From Flavobacterium hydatis (GTDB lineage: Bacteria > Bacteroidota > Bacteroidia > Flavobacteriales > Flavobacteriaceae), in the NCBI RefSeq assembly GCF_000737695.1, contig NZ_JPRM01000006.1, positions 248,001-312,000 on the forward strand: 64,000 nt of DNA. Direction: 5' to 3'. Position numbers and translations under genes: made by a program. A model generated the notes under the pieces. It saw nothing but the letters and a program-made list of their open reading frames with translations, did no database searches and had not been told where the DNA came from. This document shows, piece by piece, positions 9,212-16,372 of this stretch. Each line of letters starts with the position of its first letter. The first letter of the stretch is position 1.

Positions 9212-9283
9212 AAATTTAACTGTGCAGTACAAAGATGAAATTTTTAATCTTATCAAAATTGTATAAAATTAACATCGTCAAAT

Positions 9284-10075
9284 TTATCTAAATAATTTTG
9301 CTGGAGTTGTATTATAGATTTTTTTGAAACTTGAAATAAAATGACTTTGGTCGTAAAACCCGCATTGATAACAAATTTCTGTCATCGAAATTTTATTTGA
9401 AGCGATTAAACAAAAAGCTTTATTTATTTTTACTAATCTAATGTAATTTCCAAGACTTGTACCAAAATATCTACTAAACTCTCTGGACAAATGAATAGGG
9501 TGAATTCCTAAAATGGAACTTAAATTATTTAAAGAATAATCCATTTGTTCTTCTAAAAAAAGTTCTTTAAGCTTATTTACCCAGTCTGGTTTTTTAGAGC
9601 TCTCTTTTTCAGTTTTTTTTATGGCACTAAAAAGATCAATCATTATTGACTGGATACCTAAATCTGAATATTGATCGTTTATTTTCGATTCAATATATAT
9701 TTTGTTCATCAAATTTTTAGTTAACGGATTTTTTAGACTTATGCTCCCTTCAAAATCTGTAATTTTAATATCATGATTTAAAAACCAATTCTCATTTAAC
9801 TCAACATGAAAGCCTCTTGTAAATTCAGGCGGTTTTATATTATGATGTGCATCTTGCCAATTATGAAACAGTAAACTACCAGGCTCTAAATAATAAGATT
9901 CTTTTTTGTTAGATTCGAAGAGTTTACCTTGCAGTAAATAAGTGAAATATGGGTTTTCGTGATAATGCCAATCAACCTTGTTATGTGTATATTCTGTATC
10001 TGTAATAATAATATTTTCAAAATTTGACTTTTGATAATGTGTTCCGTAAAATTCTCCTTCATTTAATTTGTTCAT
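9284..10075 (-). CDS. AraC family transcriptional regulator (cupin type)
   Basis: A soluble regulator of 263 residues. The N-terminal half is a cupin-like sensing domain with HYHENPYFTYLLQGK at about residues 37-51 and the glycine turn YYLEPGSLLFH near 61-71. The C-terminal 100 residues form the double helix-turn-helix. It includes LSSILGIHPIHLSREFSRYFG and ends in YDQSHFISSFKKIYNTTPAKL. It belongs to the same transcription unit as the serine hydrolase downstream and probably controls it. The ligand is not evident. It differs from the membrane-anchored AraC proteins at 5.5 and 18 kb. Confidence 0.88.
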   Translation of the reverse strand: MNKLNEGEFYGTHYQKSNFENIIITDTEYTHNKVDWHYHENPYFTYLLQGKLFESNKKESYYLEPGSLLFHNWQDAHHNIKPPEFTRGFHVELNENWFLNHDIKITDFEGSISLKNPLTKNLMNKIYIESKINDQYSDLGIQSIMIDLFSAIKKTEKESSKKPDWVNKLKELFLEEQMDYSLNNLSSILGIHPIHLSREFSRYFGTSLGNYIRLVKINKAFCLIASNKISMTEICYQCGFYDQSHFISSFKKIYNTTPAKLFR

Positions 10076-10290
10076 CTCTTTTTTTAAAGCTTTTGTGATA
10101 CAATGAGGACTAATTAGTAAAAACCATCACAGATTTACCCAATTTTAAAGGGCTTTCTACCATAACTAATGTTGATATTTATCTTAGCTAAGATAGAAAA
10201 AACTTTATTATCAGTAATTTAATACTCGCGCTGATAAAGCCTTATAAATAAAATTTATTTTAAAGAAAAATCTAAATTGATAAGACATAG

Positions 10291-10320
10291 AAAAACTCCA
10301 TTAGAAATAATGGAGTTTTT
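10291..10320. terminator. Terminator hairpin (copy 1 of an identical pair)
   Basis: AAAAACTCCATTA, loop GAAA, then the complement TAATGGAGTTTTT. It lies just after the end of the minus-strand gene at 10329. The same 30 bases occur as an exact reverse complement at 16284-16313. Confidence 0.75.
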
Positions 10321-10328
10321 GGGATGTT

Positions 10329-10688
10329 TTATTCTGTTATATAAACTGGTCCTATTTGGACATATTCTGCTTTTTTATTTTTCTTATTTACTAAGATTAC
10401 TATGTGACTATCAAACAAATTCATGACTTTAAGTTCACTGAGTTTTTTTTTATCATTCTCATTATACATTTTTGAAGATTGAGCAAATTTCTTAAAGCAA
10501 ACAATTTTCTTAGGTTTAATATTATTTACAATTTTAAATTCCTTAAAATAAATTGCACCATTTTTTATATCATTATTATCCTCAATAGTATATTGCTTTG
10601 AATCATATTTGGACTCATAAATATACTTACCATCTAATTTTAAAAAAAGGGTGTCTTTTATTTTTTCTTGCGCCTTTAAAATTGTCAT
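10329..10688 (-). CDS. Hypothetical secreted protein
   Basis: Unrecognised protein of 119 residues from the first standard start codon. The frame stays open for another 17 codons upstream (to 10739) and there spells KIIKAYVLIICLSFFSMTIL, followed by KAQ, a good Flavobacterium signal peptide. No ATG, GTG or TTG precedes it: the likely start positions hold ATA (10737-10739) or ATT (10740-10742). Either a rare start codon is used or the original start has mutated and the protein is now made without its export signal. The mature part is lysine-rich, with no motif I know. It belongs to the minus-strand row of secreted unknowns up to 15.2 kb. Confidence 0.6.
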   Translation of the reverse strand: MTILKAQEKIKDTLFLKLDGKYIYESKYDSKQYTIEDNNDIKNGAIYFKEFKIVNNIKPKKIVCFKKFAQSSKMYNENDKKKLSELKVMNLFDSHIVILVNKKNKKAEYVQIGPVYITE

Positions 10689-10830
10689 TGAAAAAAAAGA
10701 TAGGCAGATAATTAAAACATATGCTTTTATGATTTTTATAATATTAATTGAACCTATTCCTTAACTCTTGCCAATACAGAAACAGAAATATCAATAGATA
10801 ATATTTGTATTATGGAGTTAGATTACACTC

Positions 10831-10853
10831 ACGAACGAGATGCCCGCATTCGT
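10831..10853. repeat. Degenerate copy of the GCGAG hairpin family
   Basis: ACGAACGAGATGCCCGCATTCGT is a short imperfect palindrome. It resembles the arms of the element at 5081-5233 (CACGAGCGAGACGCTCGCG) and lies between two genes. Confidence 0.45.
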
Positions 10854-10896
10854 AAGGAAAGCAATACTAAATTACTTTTATCATAGTCATTAGAAT

Positions 10897-11583
10897 TTAT
10901 CTAATGCGTTCAGCTGTAAAACTTTCTGCAATAACATAAGGTTGATTAAGGTAAAAATCATTTGGGCTCACATCTTCGTTACCAAAAATCAAAATTTTAC
11001 TCTTTGACTTATGGCTGTAGCCTTTATCTCCTCCAATTACTTCATTATTAACTTTAAACAATAAATTATGTTTTACACAAACTTCTTTTATTGCATGATT
11101 TAGAGATTTAGGAATCCTTATGTTTCTTTTATTATATAGTTTATAATGTTCTTCAATGTTCCATAGAATATCAGTGACTGTAATCCAATTCCCTGTCTCT
11201 TTTTCCAATATAATGGAAATGTCGCCAATGAACTCATTAATATTTTCAGGTATTCCAGCTATTTCACATTGGAGTTCATTTAGTTGATACATAATTAATG
11301 CTGGATGGCTATCTAATATTATTAATTTAGTATATGGCAGTAGAATGCTCCAGAAGAAGCCGTCATATTTCTCAGTATTGCTACAAGTTATTTTCCATTC
11401 TTCATACTCAATTGGAATATCATAACTGGTCTGATTAATTGAAAAAATCATTTCCAATGTATTGTCAGATGTTTTGAAGCTGAAAGAGTCAAGTTTTAAA
11501 TTACAGTTTTGGTAAAAATCATACGTTTGTGTCCTTTCAATTAAATTTTCAATCATAGAGTCTCTGTTTTTGTAATTGAACAT
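10897..11583 (-). CDS. Hypothetical cytoplasmic protein
   Basis: Unrecognised protein of 228 residues with no signal peptide and no membrane segment. It is moderately acidic and rich in aromatic residues, with stretches such as YDGFFWSILLPYTKLIILDSH and GNWITVTDILWNIEEHYKLY. It is the only evidently non-exported product in the 10-15 kb row. Single soluble proteins beside secreted unknowns are sometimes immunity proteins, but nothing here shows that. It is flanked on both sides by small GC-rich hairpins (10831-10853 and 11645-11669), which may mark insertion or rearrangement. Confidence 0.6.
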   Translation of the reverse strand: MFNYKNRDSMIENLIERTQTYDFYQNCNLKLDSFSFKTSDNTLEMIFSINQTSYDIPIEYEEWKITCSNTEKYDGFFWSILLPYTKLIILDSHPALIMYQLNELQCEIAGIPENINEFIGDISIILEKETGNWITVTDILWNIEEHYKLYNKRNIRIPKSLNHAIKEVCVKHNLLFKVNNEVIGGDKGYSHKSKSKILIFGNEDVSPNDFYLNQPYVIAESFTAERIR

Positions 11584-11644
11584 ATTAAATTAAGATGAAG
11601 ATTCTTTTAAGTAGTTGTCAGTCTGTCTAAAACAATTTCTCTTC

Positions 11645-11669
11645 TGCTGACGCGAGCGTCTCGTCAGCA
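11645..11669. repeat. GC-rich hairpin of the GCGAG family
   Basis: TGCTGACG (11645-11652) pairs perfectly with CGTCAGCA (11662-11669) around CGAGCGTCT. The sequence matches one arm of the inverted-repeat element at 5081-5233, so this is a solo arm or a related element. It sits upstream of the 228-residue gene. Confidence 0.6.
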
Positions 11670-11811
11670 AGAGTTTAAAATTAGATATAGTATTTTCATT
11701 TTACATGTGATTTAATTACTTGATTTTATCCTTTTTCGATTCAATATTAATAACTAATATCATTTCTAAAATTGAAAACAAAATAGCTTTTTCATGAAGT
11801 ATGATGTTCTA

Positions 11812-12384
11812 CTAGTTAATTTCCATTACATTATTATAATAATATAATTCGACCCATTTACCATCTACTTTTTTTAACAATACGGCTTTCTTTTCACTAG
11901 ACCCCATTCCAACTGCAAAAAACCGATAAAACAAAAAAGCATGCTTTTTATCTTGAGTAATTAATGGTCTAGATAAGTACATACCGTATCCATATTTTTG
12001 GTTTTCGGGACTGTTAATCCTTTTTTTAGGTGTTATTATTAATTTGGGGGTTGTAAAATCTCTTTTCTTCCAATTATATACCACGGTATCCGTTTGATAT
12101 TTCTTTTTTAGTATTCCTATTTCTGTTGAATCTATTTCCCATGTATAAGGAGGGTATTCATTTGGTGCAAAACGGATTTCTCCTTCAAAGAGATTTCTCT
12201 GATTGTAAGCGTTTTCATAATACTTCAATGCTTCCGTTATCGGTACTGCTTCTTGAACTAAAACTTCAATATTTTTTGCTCGAGGTTCATTTTTTAAAAA
12301 ATCATCAATTATTTGTTTTTCCACTTTTGTAGATGAACAAGAAATGAATAGAATGCTAAAAATTAATGTTATTAGGCTTCTCAT
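11812..12384 (-). CDS. Hypothetical lipoprotein
   Basis: Unrecognised protein of 190 residues. The N-terminus MRSLITLIFSILFISCSSTK is a lipoprotein signal with lipobox FISC, so the mature protein should be anchored by Cys-16. The mature part has no motif I recognise; it is tyrosine-rich and ends in a strand-rich segment containing FLFYRFFAVGMGSSEKKAVLL. It shares the theme of a C-terminal KKxDGKWVE strand with the other lipoproteins in this row (compare KKENGEWIVFK in the gene at 13078), suggesting a distant common fold. It lies 16 bases after the 155-residue gene and is probably in the same transcription unit. Confidence 0.65.
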   Translation of the reverse strand: MRSLITLIFSILFISCSSTKVEKQIIDDFLKNEPRAKNIEVLVQEAVPITEALKYYENAYNQRNLFEGEIRFAPNEYPPYTWEIDSTEIGILKKKYQTDTVVYNWKKRDFTTPKLIITPKKRINSPENQKYGYGMYLSRPLITQDKKHAFLFYRFFAVGMGSSEKKAVLLKKVDGKWVELYYYNNVMEIN

Positions 12385-12400
12385 TTATAAACAAATGCTT

Positions 12401-12868
12401 TTAAAAATCTGAATATTCCCAATCAACTTCATACTTAAAAACTCCATTTTTTGTTTTTTCAAGTATAAATATTTTAAAATAGGATTGAAATCCCGCAGGT
12501 GGATAAATAATTTTAACTTTTTTTATTTTTTCAACTTCTTCCTTTTTCTTTTTAAAAAACTTATATCCATCATTCTGTAGTTCACTCGGATCCTCAAGTT
12601 TTATTTTATTTAGAATATCTAATGAGCAACTTTCTTTTTTATCTTTTTTTATATCAAACTTGAATCGTTCTCCTTTAATTCCAAAATATGTCAGCCCATT
12701 TTCTTTGACCTTTGTATTACCATTTGAAAGAGAATCAAACATTACATACTTAACAGGTTTTAAAAATTTATCCCCGCCTTTATATAAAGTAAAATAATCA
12801 CTGGATTTTGTTTGTGCACTTATAAGATTAATTGTTAGGAATACTAACAAACAAATATTCTTTTTCAT
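12401..12868 (-). CDS. Hypothetical secreted protein
   Basis: Unrecognised protein of 155 residues with a signal peptide (MKKNICLLVFLTINLISAQ, cut before or at Q19). The mature protein is small and very lysine-rich, with the charged stretch FFKKKKEEVEKIKKVKII near residues 104-121. No catalytic motif is visible. It begins four bases after the decayed fragment at 12872-13035 and is followed after 16 bases by a lipoprotein gene on the same strand. Confidence 0.6.
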   Translation of the reverse strand: MKKNICLLVFLTINLISAQTKSSDYFTLYKGGDKFLKPVKYVMFDSLSNGNTKVKENGLTYFGIKGERFKFDIKKDKKESCSLDILNKIKLEDPSELQNDGYKFFKKKKEEVEKIKKVKIIYPPAGFQSYFKIFILEKTKNGVFKYEVDWEYSDF

Positions 12869-12871
12869 AAT

Positions 12872-13035
12872 TAATTACAATTAGAAGGTCCATTATAAAA
12901 ATTCTCATTAATCAGATTAGTAATTTTAGTTTTCTCCGCAGCAGGTAAATTATCCCAAGCAATCGTAGTCACATCAGTATCAAGTTTCCCTAATCCTGCC
13001 CATGCAACTGCCTCATAAAAAACGCTGCTTAACCC
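12872..13035 (-). pseudogene. C-terminal remnant of a secreted protein gene
   Basis: The minus strand is open from about 13035 and reads ...SSVFYEAVAWAGLGKLD, then about 36 more residues ending NGPSNCN and a stop at 12872-12874. An in-frame TAG lies just upstream, and there is no start or signal peptide. The order YxxxAWxGL near the end and the Cys-Asn type C-terminus recall the last 60 residues of the 489-residue lipoprotein downstream in this listing (YTDLAWGGLQE...PCTIN). It looks like the surviving tail of a paralogue. Confidence 0.6.
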
Positions 13036-13077
13036 TATCTAATTTAACAACTATTAATATTTTAATCATGAATCATT

Positions 13078-13683
13078 TTAGTAATAATTACCATCATTTA
13101 TCTCTTTAAACACTATCCATTCTCCGTTTTCTTTTTTCATAATGACAATAGAATTAGGTAGAATAAATTGTTTTTTAGTAGTCGTTTCAGATTTTGAAAA
13201 TATTACATACTCTTCATTTTTATAAAAAATTGGTTCCGAAAATGAAAAAACTAAAATTTCACCTTTTTTATCCGTCATGTACTCATTATAAACTGATGGT
13301 TTAGGGAAAACTTTTTCTTTTACGAATTTAATTTTAGCTTTACTAAAATCATTTTGATTCCATAATTCACTTTTTAGCCAAACTTCAGTATTTTTATTAC
13401 GATATTTTTGATTCATTATATCCCAATATTTTTCATTATATAATGGAGGCTTTAAACCTACACTATTTTCAATCGTATTACTATCCACAACTGCAATAGA
13501 TTTCTCTTTTAGGAGATCTATTGCATAATTGTTGTTTATCTTATTTTCAATAACAATAATTGTATCATTATTTTTAAGTTTAGAATTTAAATAAGCATTA
13601 ATAGGTGACAAGTTTCCTTTAACGGAAGAACAACTATAAACTGATAATGTCAGTGTAATTAAATAAAAAAAATACTTTTTCAT
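13078..13683 (-). CDS. Hypothetical lipoprotein
   Basis: Unrecognised protein of 201 residues with a lipoprotein signal (MKKYFFYLITLTLSVYSCSS, lipobox VYSC). The mature part is rich in lysine, asparagine and tyrosine and ends with KKENGEWIVFKEINDGNYY. It lies 10 bases after the HExxH lipoprotein gene on the same strand, so the two are almost certainly co-transcribed and may act together at the outer membrane. Confidence 0.65.
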   Translation of the reverse strand: MKKYFFYLITLTLSVYSCSSVKGNLSPINAYLNSKLKNNDTIIVIENKINNNYAIDLLKEKSIAVVDSNTIENSVGLKPPLYNEKYWDIMNQKYRNKNTEVWLKSELWNQNDFSKAKIKFVKEKVFPKPSVYNEYMTDKKGEILVFSFSEPIFYKNEEYVIFSKSETTTKKQFILPNSIVIMKKENGEWIVFKEINDGNYY

Positions 13684-13693
13684 AATGCAAAAA

Positions 13694-15163
13694 TTAATTA
13701 ATAGTACATGGTTTCCCTACTGGAATTTGTCCATTAATAACAGAATTAACACTCTCACCATTATACCTTCCAACAATTCTATTATACTCTAAACTTCCCT
13801 CTGGGAATTTTGTTTTAAATATAGGCGCTTCCTGCAAACCTCCCCAAGCTAAATCTGTATAGATTTGATCAGGAACTCCTCCATTAGGAACGGGGGATCC
13901 TGTTTGAAATTCTTGTAATGCAGCTCCAATTGCATTTACATATGTATTTGCCATTTCGTCATGATGAGCAGAATCTTTAGAACCAGGGTATTTTTTATCA
14001 ACAAATTTTTGAAACAAGGTTGGAAAATCGTTAAAAATTGCTGGATTATTACTAGCTGTATAATCGTCTACTAAACTAAAAAAGTAACAATGTATCATTT
14101 CATGTAATAAATTTGAAGCTCTAAATAATCGTGTTGCACTTGTATAATTTGAACTTATCTTAATATTGTACTTATTTAAACCAGAAGGAGAAGCGGCAGC
14201 TGATCTAGGAATTAGTGAGCTTGATTCTATGGTGACAGTAAATACTTTGCTAGATCCTAATTTATTTAATACAGCTGCAATATCAACATTTGCTATCTTT
14301 TTTAATTGTTCTAACACCTCTTTAGGACACGGTTCTAGATTATCGTCTGTAATAATTTGTTCTACAATTGATATAGCAATACTTGTACTGCCGCCACCAC
14401 TACTGCCGCCGCCAGGAGAAGTAAAACCTCCTGGGCTTGTTCCACCAGTTACAGGAGAACGCGGACTTATGACCACTGGAGATCCCTGACTAATTGGTTT
14501 AGGCTTTCCTTTTACAGGCACCTCTCTTAAATCAATTGGGTCTGGTTCTGTTTCTGGCGATCCAGATATTTTACCATCATCTTCATAAGAAATGACAAAA
14601 AAAACAGGTGCTATTTTATTTGTTACAGCCCCTTCTTTATTAATTTCATCACTGGAACGTACTGTTAAAATTCCATTTTCAACAACTTGATTGTTTTTAA
14701 ATCTGGATGCTCTTACAAAACCCGTTTTTAAATCCCATGCAGCCATGTAGCCGTTGAAATCGCCTTCTTCAATTGTTTGACTACCTGACGGAACATTTTT
14801 ATCGGGATATATTTCAAACAATAATGCCTTAAAATTACCTTCATTCAATTTATAAAGATATAATTTCTGTGACCAAATTTCTTCTTTATCTTCTTTTAAT
14901 TCAATAACTGGTACGATAATAGTTTCTGTTCCATCTTCTGATTTTGTACTCTTTGCTTCACTCCAATTATATTTTAAATTCTGAAATAATTCATAATTGA
15001 TACCATTAGATTTGTATTGATCAAACCATATTTTCGCCGCTAGAATACTTTTCCCTTGAGGTGTTTGTTCATCAATTACCAACTTTTCGGTTTCACAACC
15101 CAATGTGATGAGAAGAAAACAGCATAGTAACATTTGTGTAATTCTTTGTAATTTATTATTCAT
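13694..15163 (-). CDS. Putative zincin-type lipoprotein (HExxH)
   Basis: A protein of 489 residues. A lipoprotein signal (lipobox LGC near residue 23) is followed by a domain of about 180 residues. Next comes a Pro/Gly/Ser-rich linker (about residues 215-265) and a C-terminal domain. That domain contains LLHEMIHCYFF at about 352-362, a zinc-protease HExxH site, and about 45 residues later AHHDEMANTYVNAIGAAL, which could supply the third metal ligand. This suggests a surface or periplasmic metallopeptidase, but no named family was recognised, and proteolysis is inferred only from the motif. It heads the minus-strand row of lipoproteins down to 10.3 kb. Confidence 0.65.
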   Translation of the reverse strand: MNNKLQRITQMLLCCFLLITLGCETEKLVIDEQTPQGKSILAAKIWFDQYKSNGINYELFQNLKYNWSEAKSTKSEDGTETIIVPVIELKEDKEEIWSQKLYLYKLNEGNFKALLFEIYPDKNVPSGSQTIEEGDFNGYMAAWDLKTGFVRASRFKNNQVVENGILTVRSSDEINKEGAVTNKIAPVFFVISYEDDGKISGSPETEPDPIDLREVPVKGKPKPISQGSPVVISPRSPVTGGTSPGGFTSPGGGSSGGGSTSIAISIVEQIITDDNLEPCPKEVLEQLKKIANVDIAAVLNKLGSSKVFTVTIESSSLIPRSAAASPSGLNKYNIKISSNYTSATRLFRASNLLHEMIHCYFFSLVDDYTASNNPAIFNDFPTLFQKFVDKKYPGSKDSAHHDEMANTYVNAIGAALQEFQTGSPVPNGGVPDQIYTDLAWGGLQEAPIFKTKFPEGSLEYNRIVGRYNGESVNSVINGQIPVGKPCTIN

Positions 15164-15368
15164 AACATTAAAATTACCTTTTTCACTTTGCTTTATGCAG
15201 GCAGAAAAGGATTTATTAATCCTTGTACTTTTAAGACGGTTAACATTTTGTTAAAATGATATCCTGATTGCTAATATATAGTTTTTTTATTACAAAATAA
15301 ATTAAACCCATTTTATATTCTTTAAAAATGTAAGTTTTTATCATTATTAAATTTACAGTGTAAATAGT

Positions 15369-15701
15369 TTAATGCAGCGAATCCCTAACAACCATTTTAT
15401 TAATCTCATCCAGAAATTCAATTTCATCCATAGGAAGTAATTGCGTAACTATTTTTAATATTAATGCAATATCGATAGAAGAATCTTTGGTTGTTTTTGA
15501 AATTCCTACCGCTTCATGATCTAATGCCAGAATACATAATTTTAGCATATTAGAAATAACGCATGAAAGCTCACAGTAATTCGATACTCTGATTTCTGCG
15601 GTATAAATACCCACTTTATCATTTGTGGGTTTTATTGTCGTGAAATATCTAGCGATTAATTGTCTAAAGTCTTCAGGTTTATCAACTTCTTTTACTTCCA
15701 T
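15369..15701 (-). CDS. Hypothetical small cytoplasmic protein
   Basis: Unrecognised protein of 110 residues, helix-rich, without signal peptide or membrane segment. It has three cysteines in the middle (NYCELSCVISNMLKLC) and an acidic helical C-terminus. It is divergent from the XRE regulator at 15873, with 171 bases between them, so it is a reasonable candidate target of that regulator. Confidence 0.55.
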   Translation of the reverse strand: MEVKEVDKPEDFRQLIARYFTTIKPTNDKVGIYTAEIRVSNYCELSCVISNMLKLCILALDHEAVGISKTTKDSSIDIALILKIVTQLLPMDEIEFLDEINKMVVRDSLH

Positions 15702-15860
15702 AATTTTGTTTTTTACACGTTAAACAATTACTTATATTCTCTATTTTTGTTTATTACACGCAAGGAAAGCTGACTTAGTACTGTATCGAACCATTATGGA
15801 TTGTATCTTACCAAGTGGACTTGTTTTTTACCAAAACCTGTTTTTTAAAAGAATTTTAAA

Positions 15861-15868
15861 TATCTTTG
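15861..15868 (+). promoter_or_regulatory. -7 box of the XRE gene, almost touching the start codon
   Basis: TATCTTTG at 15861-15868 fits TAnnTTTG. The ATG begins at 15873, so transcription from this box would start at or inside the start codon and give a leaderless mRNA. The -33 element is not clear. Confidence 0.5.
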
Positions 15869-15872
15869 AACT

Positions 15873-16268
15873 ATGAGCACAGCAACAAAACCGAAACATA
15901 TAGGCCGAAATATTAGCCGAATTAGAGAGCTACGTGGTATGAAACAAGAGGCTTTGGCTACTGCAATTGGAGTAAGCCAACAATCTATATCTAATATTGA
16001 AGGAAGCGAAGCAGTAGAAGAAGATAAATTACAAGCAATTGCCAAAGTTTTAGGAGTTTCTGCGGAAGCAATTAAAAATTATAGCGACGAAACAGTTTTA
16101 AATAATATTCAAAATAATTACGAAGGAGCAGTAATTAACAGTGGTCCAACCGTAAATCATAATTGTTCATTCAATCCACTTGATAAAGTAATTGAACTTT
16201 ACGAACGTTTAGTTCAAGCCGAAAAAGAAAAGGTTGAATATTTAGAGAAATTATTAAAAGGAAAATAA
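15873..16268 (+). CDS. XRE family helix-turn-helix transcriptional regulator
   Basis: A protein of 131 residues. The N-terminal HTH_3 domain (about residues 8-65) includes IRELRGMKQEALATAIGVSQ, followed by QSISNIEGSEAVEEDKL, the typical Cro/CI-like fold. A linker with NNIQNNYEGAVINSGPTVNH follows. The C-terminal helix (about 100-131, ELYERLVQAEKEKVEYLEKLL) should form a coiled coil for oligomerisation. Such proteins are common as single-gene regulators in Flavobacteriaceae. No phage genes are adjacent. A strong terminator follows. Confidence 0.88.
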   Translation: MSTATKPKHIGRNISRIRELRGMKQEALATAIGVSQQSISNIEGSEAVEEDKLQAIAKVLGVSAEAIKNYSDETVLNNIQNNYEGAVINSGPTVNHNCSFNPLDKVIELYERLVQAEKEKVEYLEKLLKGK

Positions 16269-16283
16269 ATCTTTTAAAACCAC

Positions 16284-16313
16284 AAAAACTCCATTATTTC
16301 TAATGGAGTTTTT
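16284..16313. terminator. Terminator hairpin (copy 2 of an identical pair)
   Basis: AAAAACTCCATTA, loop TTTC, then TAATGGAGTTTTT. It is the exact reverse complement of 10291-10320. It terminates the XRE gene and may also serve the convergent serine hydrolase. Confidence 0.8.
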
Positions 16314-16372
16314 TTTCAACAACAATCAAACAACTAAAAGTAAAAATAAAGTCTTTAATCAATCCTAATAGT

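Noticed and set aside
15873..16268. XRE regulator as antitoxin of a toxin-antitoxin pair
   Set aside because: No adjacent small toxin gene on the same strand; the divergent 110-residue protein has no toxin-like feature I recognise.
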